DNA of 64,000 nucleotides, taken from positions 62,001 to 126,000 of the forward strand of contig NZ_SKCD01000077.1 of NCBI RefSeq assembly GCF_006542765.1, in the 5' to 3' direction. Origin of the DNA: Paenibacillus luteus (lineage in GTDB: Bacteria > Bacillota > Bacilli > Paenibacillales > Paenibacillaceae). The notes beneath the pieces were generated by a model that was not told the origin of the DNA, did no database searches, and was given only the letters and a program-made list of their open reading frames with translations. The translations under genes were made by a program, and so were the position numbers. Of this stretch, positions 43,043 to 50,783 are shown in pieces (within the stretch, counting starts at the first letter, position 1; each line of letters begins with the position of its first letter).

Positions 43043-44040
43043 TAACCCACCTGCGGCTTTCTCGCAACGAACGCAATCCATTCCTCATCGCGGCGCTTCT
43101 CGACAATTTCAAACCCGGAACGGATTAAGCCTTCTTCCACGTTTGTTTCTTTATTTTTGTATACCCCAGAAGCAATGTAAATGCCGTTCGGCTTCAGCGC
43201 TTCAAATACATCATCAACGAACATCAAGATAACCTCTGCTAAAATATTCGCAACGACAAGGTCCACTGGCACGGTTACGCCAATGGATTGACTGCCAGAT
43301 GCTTTCTCAAGAACGGCTGAATCCTCCTTAATCACACCAAGCAAATCACTAAGTCTTACTTCAACTTGCTCCGACAAATCGTTCAGCATTACGTTCTCGG
43401 TTGCACTCGACACCGCAATCGGATCCAGATCAAGCGCAAGTACACTCTTCGCACCCAATAGGCATGCGCCGATGGCAAGAATACCCGATCCCGTACCAAC
43501 ATCAATGATTTCTTCTCCACCGCGGATAACGGATTCAAGGGTCTGCAAGCAAAGTGCCGTAGTCGGGTGAGTTCCTGTACCGAAAGCCATCCCGGGATCA
43601 AGTTCAATAATGCGCTCATTTTCGCCTGGCTCATATTCTTCCCACGTGGGTTTGATCGTCAGCGTGTCTGAGATACGAAGCGGCTTGAAATATTGCTTCC
43701 ATGCCGTAGCCCAGTCCTCATCATCTACGACATGCGCAGTGTATTCTACATTTCCAGGGTCAATATCGAACTCGCGAAGCTCCTCGACGCGCGGTCTAAT
43801 CGCCGCAATCAGCGCATCTGTATCGGTGTCTTCGCCAAAATAGCCCTTAATTACGGCCTGTCCTTCTGGAATATCATTAAGTGGAAGCTGATACCATTGG
43901 CCAAGCGACGTATCGCGCTGCTTGCTGAGCGTTCCCGACTCTTCTATCGAAACGCCCCCTGCTCCCAATTCATGTAAAAAGTTCGATATCATCTCTTGCG
44001 CCTCTTCGGTTGTAGAGATTGTAATTTCATGCCATTTCAT
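43042..44040 (-). CDS. prmA: Ribosomal protein L11 methyltransferase PrmA
   Basis: A 332-residue SAM-dependent methyltransferase that trimethylates ribosomal protein L11. It starts MKWHEITISTTEEAQEMIS, with the SAM motif IIDVGTGSGILAIGACLLGA and the catalytic-loop sequence DLVVANILAEVI. The ATG at 44038-44040 follows GGAGG. In B. subtilis it follows dnaJ in the dnaK operon. Here a divergent sulfonate cassette separates them, and prmA has its own promoter. Confidence 0.95.
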   Translation of the reverse strand: MKWHEITISTTEEAQEMISNFLHELGAGGVSIEESGTLSKQRDTSLGQWYQLPLNDIPEGQAVIKGYFGEDTDTDALIAAIRPRVEELREFDIDPGNVEYTAHVVDDEDWATAWKQYFKPLRISDTLTIKPTWEEYEPGENERIIELDPGMAFGTGTHPTTALCLQTLESVIRGGEEIIDVGTGSGILAIGACLLGAKSVLALDLDPIAVSSATENVMLNDLSEQVEVRLSDLLGVIKEDSAVLEKASGSQSIGVTVPVDLVVANILAEVILMFVDDVFEALKPNGIYIASGVYKNKETNVEEGLIRSGFEIVEKRRDEEWIAFVARKPQVG

Positions 44041-44127
44041 ATGTAGTATCCTCCAATAACAATCGTAAACGGCTATCACCGACTCTCGTCAGCCAGACAA
44101 ACGTTTCGCTATAAAAACCTAACATCT

Positions 44128-44157
44128 ATTGTACACCAGAGTACCACCTTTGCACAA
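44128..44157 (-). promoter_or_regulatory. prmA promoter
   Basis: On the minus strand TTGTGC (44152-44157), 18-nt spacer, TACAAT (44128-44133). It replaces the heat-shock operon promoter lost to prmA by the inserted cassette. Confidence 0.5.
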
Positions 44158-44271
44158 AGAAATGACGGATGCGACCGTCTCCTGCAATTATGCTACAATC
44201 ATTACGAAACGTGCCAAAGCAGCAGGTTATACGTTACTAAGCCAATTATCGCAGGGAGGACCGCTACACCC

Positions 44272-44865
44272 ATGTCACCTAGAAACATAGAGAAGGATCA
44301 AAAACTGCGTGACGAAAGGCAGCGCCAAATATTGGAGGCAGCCATGCATGTCATTGCAAGGCGGGGTCTGCCCGCAACAAAAATCGCTGATATCGCATCA
44401 ACTGCAGGTATTAGCGTCGGAAATGTTTATAAATATTTCCGCTCCAAAGATGATATTTTCAAAGCCTTGGTGGAAAGCGGACAGCAGGAATACCGAGAAT
44501 TTGTCGAACATGCGCTCCATTTGGAGGGATCCTCTTATGACAAACTATATTGGTACACTGAAAACTGGCTCTCTTATCGCAATGGATGGGCAATTACCGT
44601 TATTTTGCAATATGCCCGAACCTCGGAGGCTGTGCCTGAGCACGTAACGCAAGCGGTTAGTGCCAGATTCATCGACAATTTACGGCCAATGGCAGAAATG
44701 ATCGCAGAGGGGCAAGCGGAAGGTGTGATCAAGAACGGAGGAAGTTTGGAACTTGCGCTGATCTACGTTTCTATGATGGAAGGGCTCATTTTGCACAACA
44801 TACCGGGCATTCACGAAATCGCGATGCTAACCCCTGATAAAATGCTTGCCTTGCTCTTAAAATAA
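44272..44865 (+). CDS. TetR family regulator
   Basis: A 197-residue repressor-type protein. The N-terminal helix-turn-helix domain is complete: RQRQILEAAMHVIARRGLPATKIADIASTAGISVGNVYKYFRSKDDI (17-63). The C-terminal ligand domain has no specific match I recognise. The ATG follows GGGAGG. It is read in the same direction as the sulfonate genes, whose promoter region carries a 14-bp palindrome, the likely operator. The inducer may be a sulfonate or a sulfur metabolite, which is inference. Confidence 0.9.
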   Translation: MSPRNIEKDQKLRDERQRQILEAAMHVIARRGLPATKIADIASTAGISVGNVYKYFRSKDDIFKALVESGQQEYREFVEHALHLEGSSYDKLYWYTENWLSYRNGWAITVILQYARTSEAVPEHVTQAVSARFIDNLRPMAEMIAEGQAEGVIKNGGSLELALIYVSMMEGLILHNIPGIHEIAMLTPDKMLALLLK

Positions 44866-44891
44866 CTAGCATCCCCTGCCAAATAAAACGA

Positions 44892-44921
44892 TTGACTATT
44901 TATGGCAATTGCTGCTATCAT
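44892..44921 (+). promoter_or_regulatory. Promoter of the sulfonate cassette
   Basis: TTGACT (44892-44897), 18-nt spacer, TATCAT (44916-44921), lying 26 nt after the TetR stop. Transcription would begin near 44928, just ahead of the palindrome. Confidence 0.6.
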
Positions 44922-44931
44922 GTTCACATAG

Positions 44932-44945
44932 TGAATAATTATTCA
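44932..44945. promoter_or_regulatory. Palindromic operator, candidate TetR site
   Basis: TGAATAATTATTCA is a perfect 14-bp palindrome immediately downstream of the predicted transcription start. Sites of the form TGAATNNNNATTCA are common TetR-family operators. Confidence 0.6.
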
Positions 44946-44972
44946 TCTCTTGTCTACCAGATCGCTGGTGAC

Positions 44973-45014
44973 GCATAATGGCTACTTTTCATAAAGAGGC
45001 GTTATGCTTTTTTT
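44973..45014 (+). terminator. Leader terminator before ssuD
   Basis: GCATAATG pairs with CGTTATGC around an imperfect inner stem, followed by seven T residues (45008-45014). It lies between the promoter and the ssuD start. A small CCAG-ATCG-CTGG hairpin precedes it. It may attenuate transcription into the cassette. Confidence 0.6.
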
Positions 45015-45078
45015 ACGGGCATTATACCAACTTATCCGATGTGATTAATATTTAAACTGAATGAAAAGGATGAATAAA

Positions 45079-46206
45079 TTGGAATTTTTCTGGTTTATAC
45101 CGACCTACGGGGACGGCCGTTATGTTGGAACCGACCTCGGTGCAAGGACAACGACGCCCGTTTATTTCAGGCAGATCGCAATGGCAGCGGATGACCTGGG
45201 TTTCCATGGCGTTTTGCTTCCGACGGGAAGAGCCTGTGAGGACCCTTGGGTTACTGCTTCCTCGCTTATCGCAGCCACCAAACAGTTGAAATTTCTTATT
45301 GCAGTCAGGCCTGGCCTCATGTCGCCCACCCTTGCAGCAAGAATGGCAGCCAGCTTCGACCGCAGCTCTGGCGGACGCTTGCTTGTGAATGTAGTAGCCG
45401 GTGGCGACCCTGAAGAATTAGAGGCTGATGGTTTATTTCTTGAACATGACGAGCGTTATCAGTTGACTGATGAGTTTATGACAGTCTGGCGAAACCTCCT
45501 TACCGACAGGAAAGCTTTCAGCCTTGACGGCAAGCATATCAAAGTTAACGAAGCCGTCAATTTCTTCCCGCCCATACAGCAGCCGCATCCTCCCATTTTC
45601 TTTGGTGGATCTTCTCCAGCCGCAATGGAAACCGCAGCGAAGCATGCCGATCATTACTTGACATGGGGAGAAGCTCCCGAGCAGGTGAAACATAAGCTGA
45701 CACTTGTCCGGGAAGCCGCTTTGGCACAAGGAAGATCTGTAAAGTTCGGTATTCGACTGCATATCATCGTCAGAGAAACGAATGAAGAAGCATGGCAGGC
45801 CGCGAACCAACTCATTCGCCATTTAGATGATAATGTCATTGCCAAAGCCCAACAAGTGTATGCGCGGATGGATTCCCATGGACAGAAACGAATGACTGAA
45901 TTACATGGCGGTGATCGGAACAAGCTGGAAATTTCACCGAACCTGTGGGCAGGCATTGGTCTCGTTAGAGGTGGTGCAGGTACCGCGCTTGTTGGAGACC
46001 CTGATACGGTTGCGGAGCGACTTCGGGAATACGAAGCTCTCGGGGTCGAAACCTTTATTTTATCCGGGTATCCGCATTTGGAAGAAGCATACCGAGTAGC
46101 AGAGCTGTTATTCCCCAAGCTGCGATCTATCCAATCCAACGTGGCAAGCTCGGGACCAAATGGGGAGATGGTTGCTTATCAATACCAGCCTGGAAAGAAC
46201 CGTTAA
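45079..46206 (+). CDS. ssuD: FMNH2-dependent alkanesulfonate monooxygenase SsuD
   Basis: A 375-residue luciferase-like flavin monooxygenase that cleaves alkanesulfonates to aldehyde and sulfite for sulfur supply. It follows E. coli SsuD closely: FWFIPTYGDGRYVGT, GVLLPTGRACEDPW, FFGGSSPAAMETAAKH, YLTWGEAPEQV, FGIRLHIIVRETNEEAW, ISPNLWAGIGLVRGGAGTALVGDP and LSGYPHLEEAYRV. I prefer the TTG at 45079, 8 nt after AAAGGA, over ATGs at 45061 and 45070. No SsuE reductase gene is nearby, so FMNH2 must come from elsewhere. Confidence 0.95.
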   Translation: MEFFWFIPTYGDGRYVGTDLGARTTTPVYFRQIAMAADDLGFHGVLLPTGRACEDPWVTASSLIAATKQLKFLIAVRPGLMSPTLAARMAASFDRSSGGRLLVNVVAGGDPEELEADGLFLEHDERYQLTDEFMTVWRNLLTDRKAFSLDGKHIKVNEAVNFFPPIQQPHPPIFFGGSSPAAMETAAKHADHYLTWGEAPEQVKHKLTLVREAALAQGRSVKFGIRLHIIVRETNEEAWQAANQLIRHLDDNVIAKAQQVYARMDSHGQKRMTELHGGDRNKLEISPNLWAGIGLVRGGAGTALVGDPDTVAERLREYEALGVETFILSGYPHLEEAYRVAELLFPKLRSIQSNVASSGPNGEMVAYQYQPGKNR

Positions 46207-47002
46207 TCGCCAAGTTCTAGCTGCTTGGACCAAGCACAGAGCCTATCCTTTTGCGATATCTGCATCGGCTGTCCTATTCGTATTGCTCATATGGTGGTTA
46301 GTGACGCGCTTGCAATGGGTGAATCCATTATTTATACCGGCGCCAGGAAAAGTATGGATTGCATTTGTACAAATTTTGCAGGACGGCTACAAGGGAAGCT
46401 CACTCTCACATCATATTGGGGATAGCTTATTCCGGCTCGGCAGCGCCTTTGCGCTCGCGCTTGTGACCGCAATCCCTCTAGGGCTTATTAGCGGCTCATC
46501 GCTCACCGTTCGGTCTCTTGTTGATCCTTTTATCGAGTTTTATCGCCCTCTGCCTCCGCTAGCGTATTATACGATGCTCGTATTATGGCTTGGCATCGGT
46601 GATTCTTCTAAGATTGCCTTGCTGTTTCTGGCAGCCTTCGCTCCTCTATACATTGCGGTAGTAGCAGGAGTGAGACGTGTATCCGCGGACCGGATTCATG
46701 CGGCAAAGTCGCTGGGTGCCAGCAAAATCAAGCTATTCATTTATGTATTGTTCCCTTCCGCTTTGCCTGAGATCTTTACCGGGATCCGCACGGCCATTGG
46801 GGTCAGTTACACGACACTAGTTGCTGCTGAGATGGTAGCCGCGATGTCCGGCATCGGTTGGATGGTGCTCGATGCAAGTAAGTTTCTGCGCAGTGATATT
46901 ATTTTTGCGGGCATTATCATTATGGGACTCATCGCTTTGTTGATTGATTCTGCTCTTCGATGGCTGGAGAAAAAGCTTGTGCCATGGAGCGGTAAAGAAT
47001 GA
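46160..47002 (+). CDS. Sulfonate/taurine ABC transporter permease
   Basis: A 280-residue BPD-type permease of the SsuC/TauC family with about six hydrophobic helices. It has NPLFIPAPGKVW near the start, and the coupling EAA loop reads HAAKSLGASKIKLFIYVLFPSALPEIFTGIR. The start is uncertain. The ATG at 46160 lies inside ssuD and gives a 47-nt overlap, but the ribosome-binding site is weak; a TTG at 46172 follows GGGGAG closely. Co-translation with ssuD is likely. Confidence 0.9.
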   Translation: MGRWLLINTSLERTVNRQVLAAWTKHRAYPFAISASAVLFVLLIWWLVTRLQWVNPLFIPAPGKVWIAFVQILQDGYKGSSLSHHIGDSLFRLGSAFALALVTAIPLGLISGSSLTVRSLVDPFIEFYRPLPPLAYYTMLVLWLGIGDSSKIALLFLAAFAPLYIAVVAGVRRVSADRIHAAKSLGASKIKLFIYVLFPSALPEIFTGIRTAIGVSYTTLVAAEMVAAMSGIGWMVLDASKFLRSDIIFAGIIIMGLIALLIDSALRWLEKKLVPWSGKE

Positions 47003-47025
47003 GATGAATATAGGAGTGTAGAGAA

Positions 47026-48141
47026 ATGATAAAAAAGAAGAAGTTAACAGGATTATGGACCATTGTATTGCTCTTTTCCCTATTTAGCATACTTACTGCC
47101 TGCGGCTCTAACGAACCCGCAAGCCAAGCCACTGAAGCAGCCGTCAATACAGAAACGGAAGCTCCTGCCCCAGAAACCAAAGCTGACCCTACGGCCGAGC
47201 CTGCTGCGGCAGTCCTTCCCAAAGAAGTTCGTATTGGCTTTCAGATTATCCCCAATGCAGAACTGCTGACGAAAGCGCTTGGACTTGCAGAGAAAAAGTT
47301 TCCCGATGTTAATATAACCTGGGTTCCCTTCGATTCTGGCCGCGATGTCAATACGGCGTTCGCCGCAGGCGGCATCGATCTCGGCCTTGCGGGCTCCGTA
47401 CCGGTAGCCATCGGCTTAGCCAATGATTTACCCTATTCCGTTTATTTCCTGCATGACGTAATTGGTGATAATGAAGCTCTGGCTGTCCGCAATAGTGCTG
47501 GCATCAACAGCGTGAAGGACCTCGTCGGCAAAAAAATCGCTGTTCCTTTTGGATCGACGACTCATTTCAGCTTATTGTCTGCACTTAAACAAGAAGGCGT
47601 GGACCCTGCTTCCGTCAGCATTCTTGATCTTCAGCCGCCTGATATCGTCGCAGCATGGCAGCGCAAAGACATCGACGGAGCATTCGTATGGCAGCCTTCG
47701 CTTGCGAAGCTTGTTGCCGATGACGGCAAACTATTAATTTCGGCCAAAACCTTATCCGAACAAGGCATCATCACCGCTGACGTTGGAATCGTCGGCAAGA
47801 AATTCGCTGAACAATATCCGCAATTCGTAAGAGACTACGTCGCAATTCTTGATGAAGCCGTGGCCCTGTACCGTTCAAATCCCGAGGAAGCCGCAAAGGC
47901 GGTCGCCCCGCTCCTCAGCCAATCCGAAGCGGATACGCTAACCCAGCTCCATGAGCTTGTATGGCTAAATGCTGCGGAGCAGCAGGACGCCAAATATCTC
48001 GGAGCGGATAGCAGCATAAGCGGATTTGCACAGGTTCTCGAGCAAACGGGCCAATTTCTGGTCGATCAGAAAACCATACCTTCTGCTCCGGATGCTGCTG
48101 CCTACCAACAAGGTATTTGGAATGAATCGCTGAAGCATTAA
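47026..48141 (+). CDS. Taurine/sulfonate-binding lipoprotein (TauA-like)
   Basis: A 371-residue extracellular substrate-binding lipoprotein. The signal peptide ends in the lipobox LTACGS (lipidated Cys26), followed by a Thr/Pro/Glu-rich linker to about residue 62. The binding domain resembles TauA more than SsuA: FDSGRDVNTAFAAGGIDLGLAGSVPVAI, GDNEALAVRN, GKKIAVPFGSTTHFSLLSAL, and LQPPDIVAAWQRKDIDGAFVWQPSL. A preference for taurine is possible but not provable from sequence. It lies between permease and ATPase. Confidence 0.92.
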   Translation: MIKKKKLTGLWTIVLLFSLFSILTACGSNEPASQATEAAVNTETEAPAPETKADPTAEPAAAVLPKEVRIGFQIIPNAELLTKALGLAEKKFPDVNITWVPFDSGRDVNTAFAAGGIDLGLAGSVPVAIGLANDLPYSVYFLHDVIGDNEALAVRNSAGINSVKDLVGKKIAVPFGSTTHFSLLSALKQEGVDPASVSILDLQPPDIVAAWQRKDIDGAFVWQPSLAKLVADDGKLLISAKTLSEQGIITADVGIVGKKFAEQYPQFVRDYVAILDEAVALYRSNPEEAAKAVAPLLSQSEADTLTQLHELVWLNAAEQQDAKYLGADSSISGFAQVLEQTGQFLVDQKTIPSAPDAAAYQQGIWNESLKH

Positions 48142-48175
48142 TCGTGCGCACCAAAACAGATAGGAGGTAATCACA

Positions 48176-49018
48176 ATGACAGAAGCTGCCTTTCAAGCTT
48201 TCCAATTAAGTTCTTCCGCAAATGAGGCTATTCAAGCTATAACGATGCAAGGTGTAAAGCTTATTTACCCTAACGGCAAAACGGATGCCGAAGTACTTGG
48301 CAATATTAATCTTTCCATCCAAGAGGGTGAATTCGTTTGTATTCTTGGCCCTTCCGGATGCGGAAAAACGTCGCTTCTTAAAGTAGCGGCTGGTTACGAG
48401 CAGCCTACTTCAGGCGAGGTCAGCATCTATGAACGACCACACTACAGGCCGCATCACGAGGTCGGCGTCGTCTTCCAACATGCCAATCTGTTCCCATGGC
48501 TGAGCGTGCAGAGCAATGTAGAGTTTGGCCTGAAAATGCTGAGCTGCCCGCGTGCAGAACGGAAAGAAAAAGCAGCTTCCATTGTGAAGCAAGTCGGACT
48601 AACTTCTTATTCTTCCTTGTTTCCATTCCAACTCTCTGGCGGCATGAAGCAACGAACGGCAATCGCTAGAGCACTGGCCACAGATCCACGTATTATTCTC
48701 ATGGATGAGCCGTTCGCTTCACTTGATGCAATTACGCGCGAATCGCTGCAATATCTGATTCGTAAAATCTGGGTGAATTCAGGTAAAACGATTGTATTCA
48801 TTACACATGACGTGGATGAGGCACTGCTGCTTGGCACCAGGATTATAACGATGCAAGCTGCGCCAGGACGAATCGAGGTAGACATGCCAAATCCACTCAA
48901 CAAGCGCTCCGAGCCATTTACCTTCGTACGCAAGCACTCAAGGTATGGCGAGCTTCGCGACTTATTGGTCAGGTCTTTGCGACCAGAAGGCTATGTTTTG
49001 CAAGAAGCAGCGGAATAA
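48176..49018 (+). CDS. Sulfonate/taurine ABC transporter ATPase
   Basis: A 280-residue ATP-binding subunit of the SsuB/TauB type. Walker A is GPSGCGKTS (58-66), Q-loop VVFQHANLFPWLSV, signature LSGGMKQR, Walker B IILMDEPFASLD and H-loop ITHDVDEAL. The N-terminus is about 20 residues longer than usual. The ATG follows AGGAGGT. It is the last gene of the cassette and is followed by a strong terminator. Confidence 0.94.
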   Translation: MTEAAFQAFQLSSSANEAIQAITMQGVKLIYPNGKTDAEVLGNINLSIQEGEFVCILGPSGCGKTSLLKVAAGYEQPTSGEVSIYERPHYRPHHEVGVVFQHANLFPWLSVQSNVEFGLKMLSCPRAERKEKAASIVKQVGLTSYSSLFPFQLSGGMKQRTAIARALATDPRIILMDEPFASLDAITRESLQYLIRKIWVNSGKTIVFITHDVDEALLLGTRIITMQAAPGRIEVDMPNPLNKRSEPFTFVRKHSRYGELRDLLVRSLRPEGYVLQEAAE

Positions 49019-49034
49019 AATAAGGCTCATGATC

Positions 49035-49073
49035 AAAAGAGACTGCAGGCTTATTAAGCCTGCAGTCTCTTTT
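49035..49073. terminator. Bidirectional terminator, 18-bp perfect stem
   Basis: AAAAGAGACTGCAGGCTT and its exact complement (49035-49052, 49056-49073) flank a 3-nt loop. T residues follow on plus and, through the stem end, on minus. It separates the sulfonate cassette from the convergent small-gene pair. Confidence 0.92.
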
Positions 49074-49076
49074 GTA

Positions 49077-49283
49077 TTAACTAATAGTAGCGTTTGCGTT
49101 TGCGTCAATCTGACTGATCAGGCGAAGCGCACGTTCAGCGACAGCAGCGTCAATCGTTGCTGTCACAGTGCCGCTATCGATCAACCCGCTTACATCTGTA
49201 ACACGAAGTGCCTGCAGCTTACGCAGAGCCTCTTGAGCTGTGCCTTCGCCGCTAAACGTGGCTTGGAGTTCCAAGCGGCTCAT
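49077..49283 (-). CDS. Small protein, unknown
   Basis: A 68-residue protein beginning MSRLELQATFSGEGTAQEAL, with an alternating pattern suggesting a small alpha/beta fold and an Ala-rich C-terminal half (TIDAAVAERALRLISQ). There are no cysteines and no membrane segment. The ATG overlaps the stop of the YfhD-like gene as TAATG, so the two are translated together. I do not recognise the family. Confidence 0.75.
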   Translation of the reverse strand: MSRLELQATFSGEGTAQEALRKLQALRVTDVSGLIDSGTVTATIDAAVAERALRLISQIDANANATIS

Positions 49284-49438
49284 TATTCCTGCTCGTTGCG
49301 CTGATCAGCTGCTGCTGCACGCTCTGCTGCTTTGCGGTCCGCCTCATCTGCCAGCTCTTCGGAAAACTCAACATCCTCATTCTCACCTACAGGCAGGTTT
49401 GCAAAGTTCTCTTTTTCCAAGTTAATGTTGTCAGTCAT
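49283..49438 (-). CDS. YfhD-like small acidic protein
   Basis: A 51-residue protein that is easily missed. A strong GGAGGG precedes the ATG at 49436-49438. The C-terminal half EFSEELADEADRKAAERAAA resembles the YfhD family, where ELADxxDRExxERxxAAD is characteristic. It is very acidic in the middle and helical in prediction by eye. Function is unknown. It is coupled to the following 68-residue gene and lies downstream of dnaJ, past the dnaJ terminator. Confidence 0.7.
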   Translation of the reverse strand: MTDNINLEKENFANLPVGENEDVEFSEELADEADRKAAERAAAADQRNEQE

Positions 49439-49530
49439 CTTATTATTCCCTCCGGTTGTTTGTAGATGTATGGTTTTCCTACCCGAATAGAATATGTTTG
49501 CGCGCCAATTCCTATACAGACCATTATAAG

Positions 49531-49567
49531 AAAAAAAGACGTGCCGGGTTATTCTCCCCGGAACGCC
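49531..49567 (-). terminator. dnaJ terminator
   Basis: On the minus strand GGCGTTCCGGG pairs with CCCGGCACGTC (few mismatches) around a loop that contains the dnaJ stop codon, followed by seven T residues at 49531-49537. It ends the heat-shock operon. Confidence 0.85.
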
Positions 49568-50679
49568 TTTTTCATTTTATCAAAAATAGATTCATGATGC
49601 TCTTGATCATTAGATACCGAATCGCCGGTCAGACCGCCGAATTGACGAAGCAAATCCTTCTGGTCATCCGTCAGACTTGTTGGTGTTACGATCGTCACCT
49701 TCACATGCTGGTCGCCTTGACCGTATCCACGCAGCTTCGGAACCCCTTTGCCTTTAAGCCGGAAGTACGTGCCCGTTTGCGTGCCCGCAGGCACTTTAAG
49801 CTTTACCTTCTCGGTCAGCGTCGGAATTTCAATCTCATCCCCAAGCGCCGCTTGAACGAAAGTAAGTGGAACCTCGCAGTAGATATCATCGCCCTCGCGC
49901 TCAAAGAACTCATGTGACTTCACGCGAATCACAATGTACAAATCACCTGCTGGCCCGCCGCGAAGTCCGCCTTCGCCCTCGCCAGTCATGCGGATTTGAG
50001 CACCATCATCGACACCCGCAGGAATGCGAATATTGATTTTGCGTTGACGTTTTACTTTGCCAGCGCCATGACAGGTCGAACATTTATCTTTAATGACGCG
50101 GCCTGTGCCGCTGCAATTCGTACAAGCGCGGCGATTTACCATACGGCCGAATGGCGTATTTTGGACAACCTCTTGTTGGCCGCTCCCCTTACATACCGAA
50201 CAAGATTCCGGCTTCGTACCCGGCTTGGCACCATCACCATGACAGGTGTCACACGTTTCTGTACGCGGAATCGTAATTTCGGTTTCCTTGCCGAACACAG
50301 CTTCCTTGAACTCAACCGTCATCGTATATTGAAGATCATTGCCGCGTTGCGGTGCATTTGGATCACGTCGACCACCGCCACCACCGAAGAACATATCGAA
50401 AATATCGCCAAAGCCGCCGCCGAAATCAGCGCCGCCTCCACCGCCCATGCCCTGGTTAGGATCAACATGGCCGAACCGGTCATACGTTGAGCGTTTGCCG
50501 TCATCACTTAAGACGTCATACGCTTCCTTCACTTCCTTGAACTTCGTCTCCGCATCCGCAGCTTTGTTCACGTCGGGATGGAATTCCCTTGCGAGCTTAC
50601 GGTAAGACTTTTTAATTTCTTCTGCTGAAGCGTCCTTGCCTACGCCCAGCACCTCATAAAAATCGCGCTTGCTTGCCAC
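49549..50679 (-). CDS. dnaJ: Chaperone DnaJ
   Basis: The 376-residue DnaK co-chaperone. J domain (1-70) has the HPD motif in FHPDVNKA; a Gly/Phe-rich stretch (about 74-110) is GGGGADFGGGFGD-like. The zinc domain has four CXXCXGXG repeats: CDTCHGDG, CSVCKGSG, CTNCSGTG and CSTCHGAG. The start is a GTG at 50677-50679 after GGAGGTGA. It is the last gene of the hrcA operon and ends in a terminator. Confidence 0.97.
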   Translation of the reverse strand: MASKRDFYEVLGVGKDASAEEIKKSYRKLAREFHPDVNKAADAETKFKEVKEAYDVLSDDGKRSTYDRFGHVDPNQGMGGGGGADFGGGFGDIFDMFFGGGGGRRDPNAPQRGNDLQYTMTVEFKEAVFGKETEITIPRTETCDTCHGDGAKPGTKPESCSVCKGSGQQEVVQNTPFGRMVNRRACTNCSGTGRVIKDKCSTCHGAGKVKRQRKINIRIPAGVDDGAQIRMTGEGEGGLRGGPAGDLYIVIRVKSHEFFEREGDDIYCEVPLTFVQAALGDEIEIPTLTEKVKLKVPAGTQTGTYFRLKGKGVPKLRGYGQGDQHVKVTIVTPTSLTDDQKDLLRQFGGLTGDSVSNDQEHHESIFDKMKKAFRGE

Positions 50680-50734
50680 CTGTTCTCACCTCCGCTATCT
50701 ATCTTATGATTCCATGTGTCTATGCGCACGAAAG

Positions 50735-50769
50735 GAGGTCAAAGCCAGGTAGCGCCTGTCTTTGACCTC
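50735..50769 (-). other. dnaK-dnaJ intercistronic hairpin
   Basis: On the minus strand GAGGTCAAAG pairs with CTTTGACCTC, with a smaller inner CAGG/CCTG stem. Only a weak T tract (CTTTCGTG) follows. It lies 15 nt after the dnaK stop and could partially terminate or protect the dnaK message, lowering dnaJ relative to dnaK. Confidence 0.65.
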
Positions 50770-50783
50770 TCACTCGCTACACT

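Noticed and set aside
44066..44107. Further member of the GAAACG palindrome family upstream of prmA
   Set aside because: AAACGGCTATCACCG and ACGTTTCGC are suggestive, but the arms pair too poorly to count it.
44940..45014. SAM (S-box) riboswitch before ssuD
   Set aside because: The sequence CTCTTGTCTACCAGATCG recalls the 5' end of an S-box by chance, but the conserved GGTGGAGGGA and core helices are missing. Only a small hairpin and a terminator remain.
44272..49018. Insertion sequence or transposon carrying the sulfonate cassette
   Set aside because: No transposase, terminal inverted repeats or target duplications are visible at either edge.
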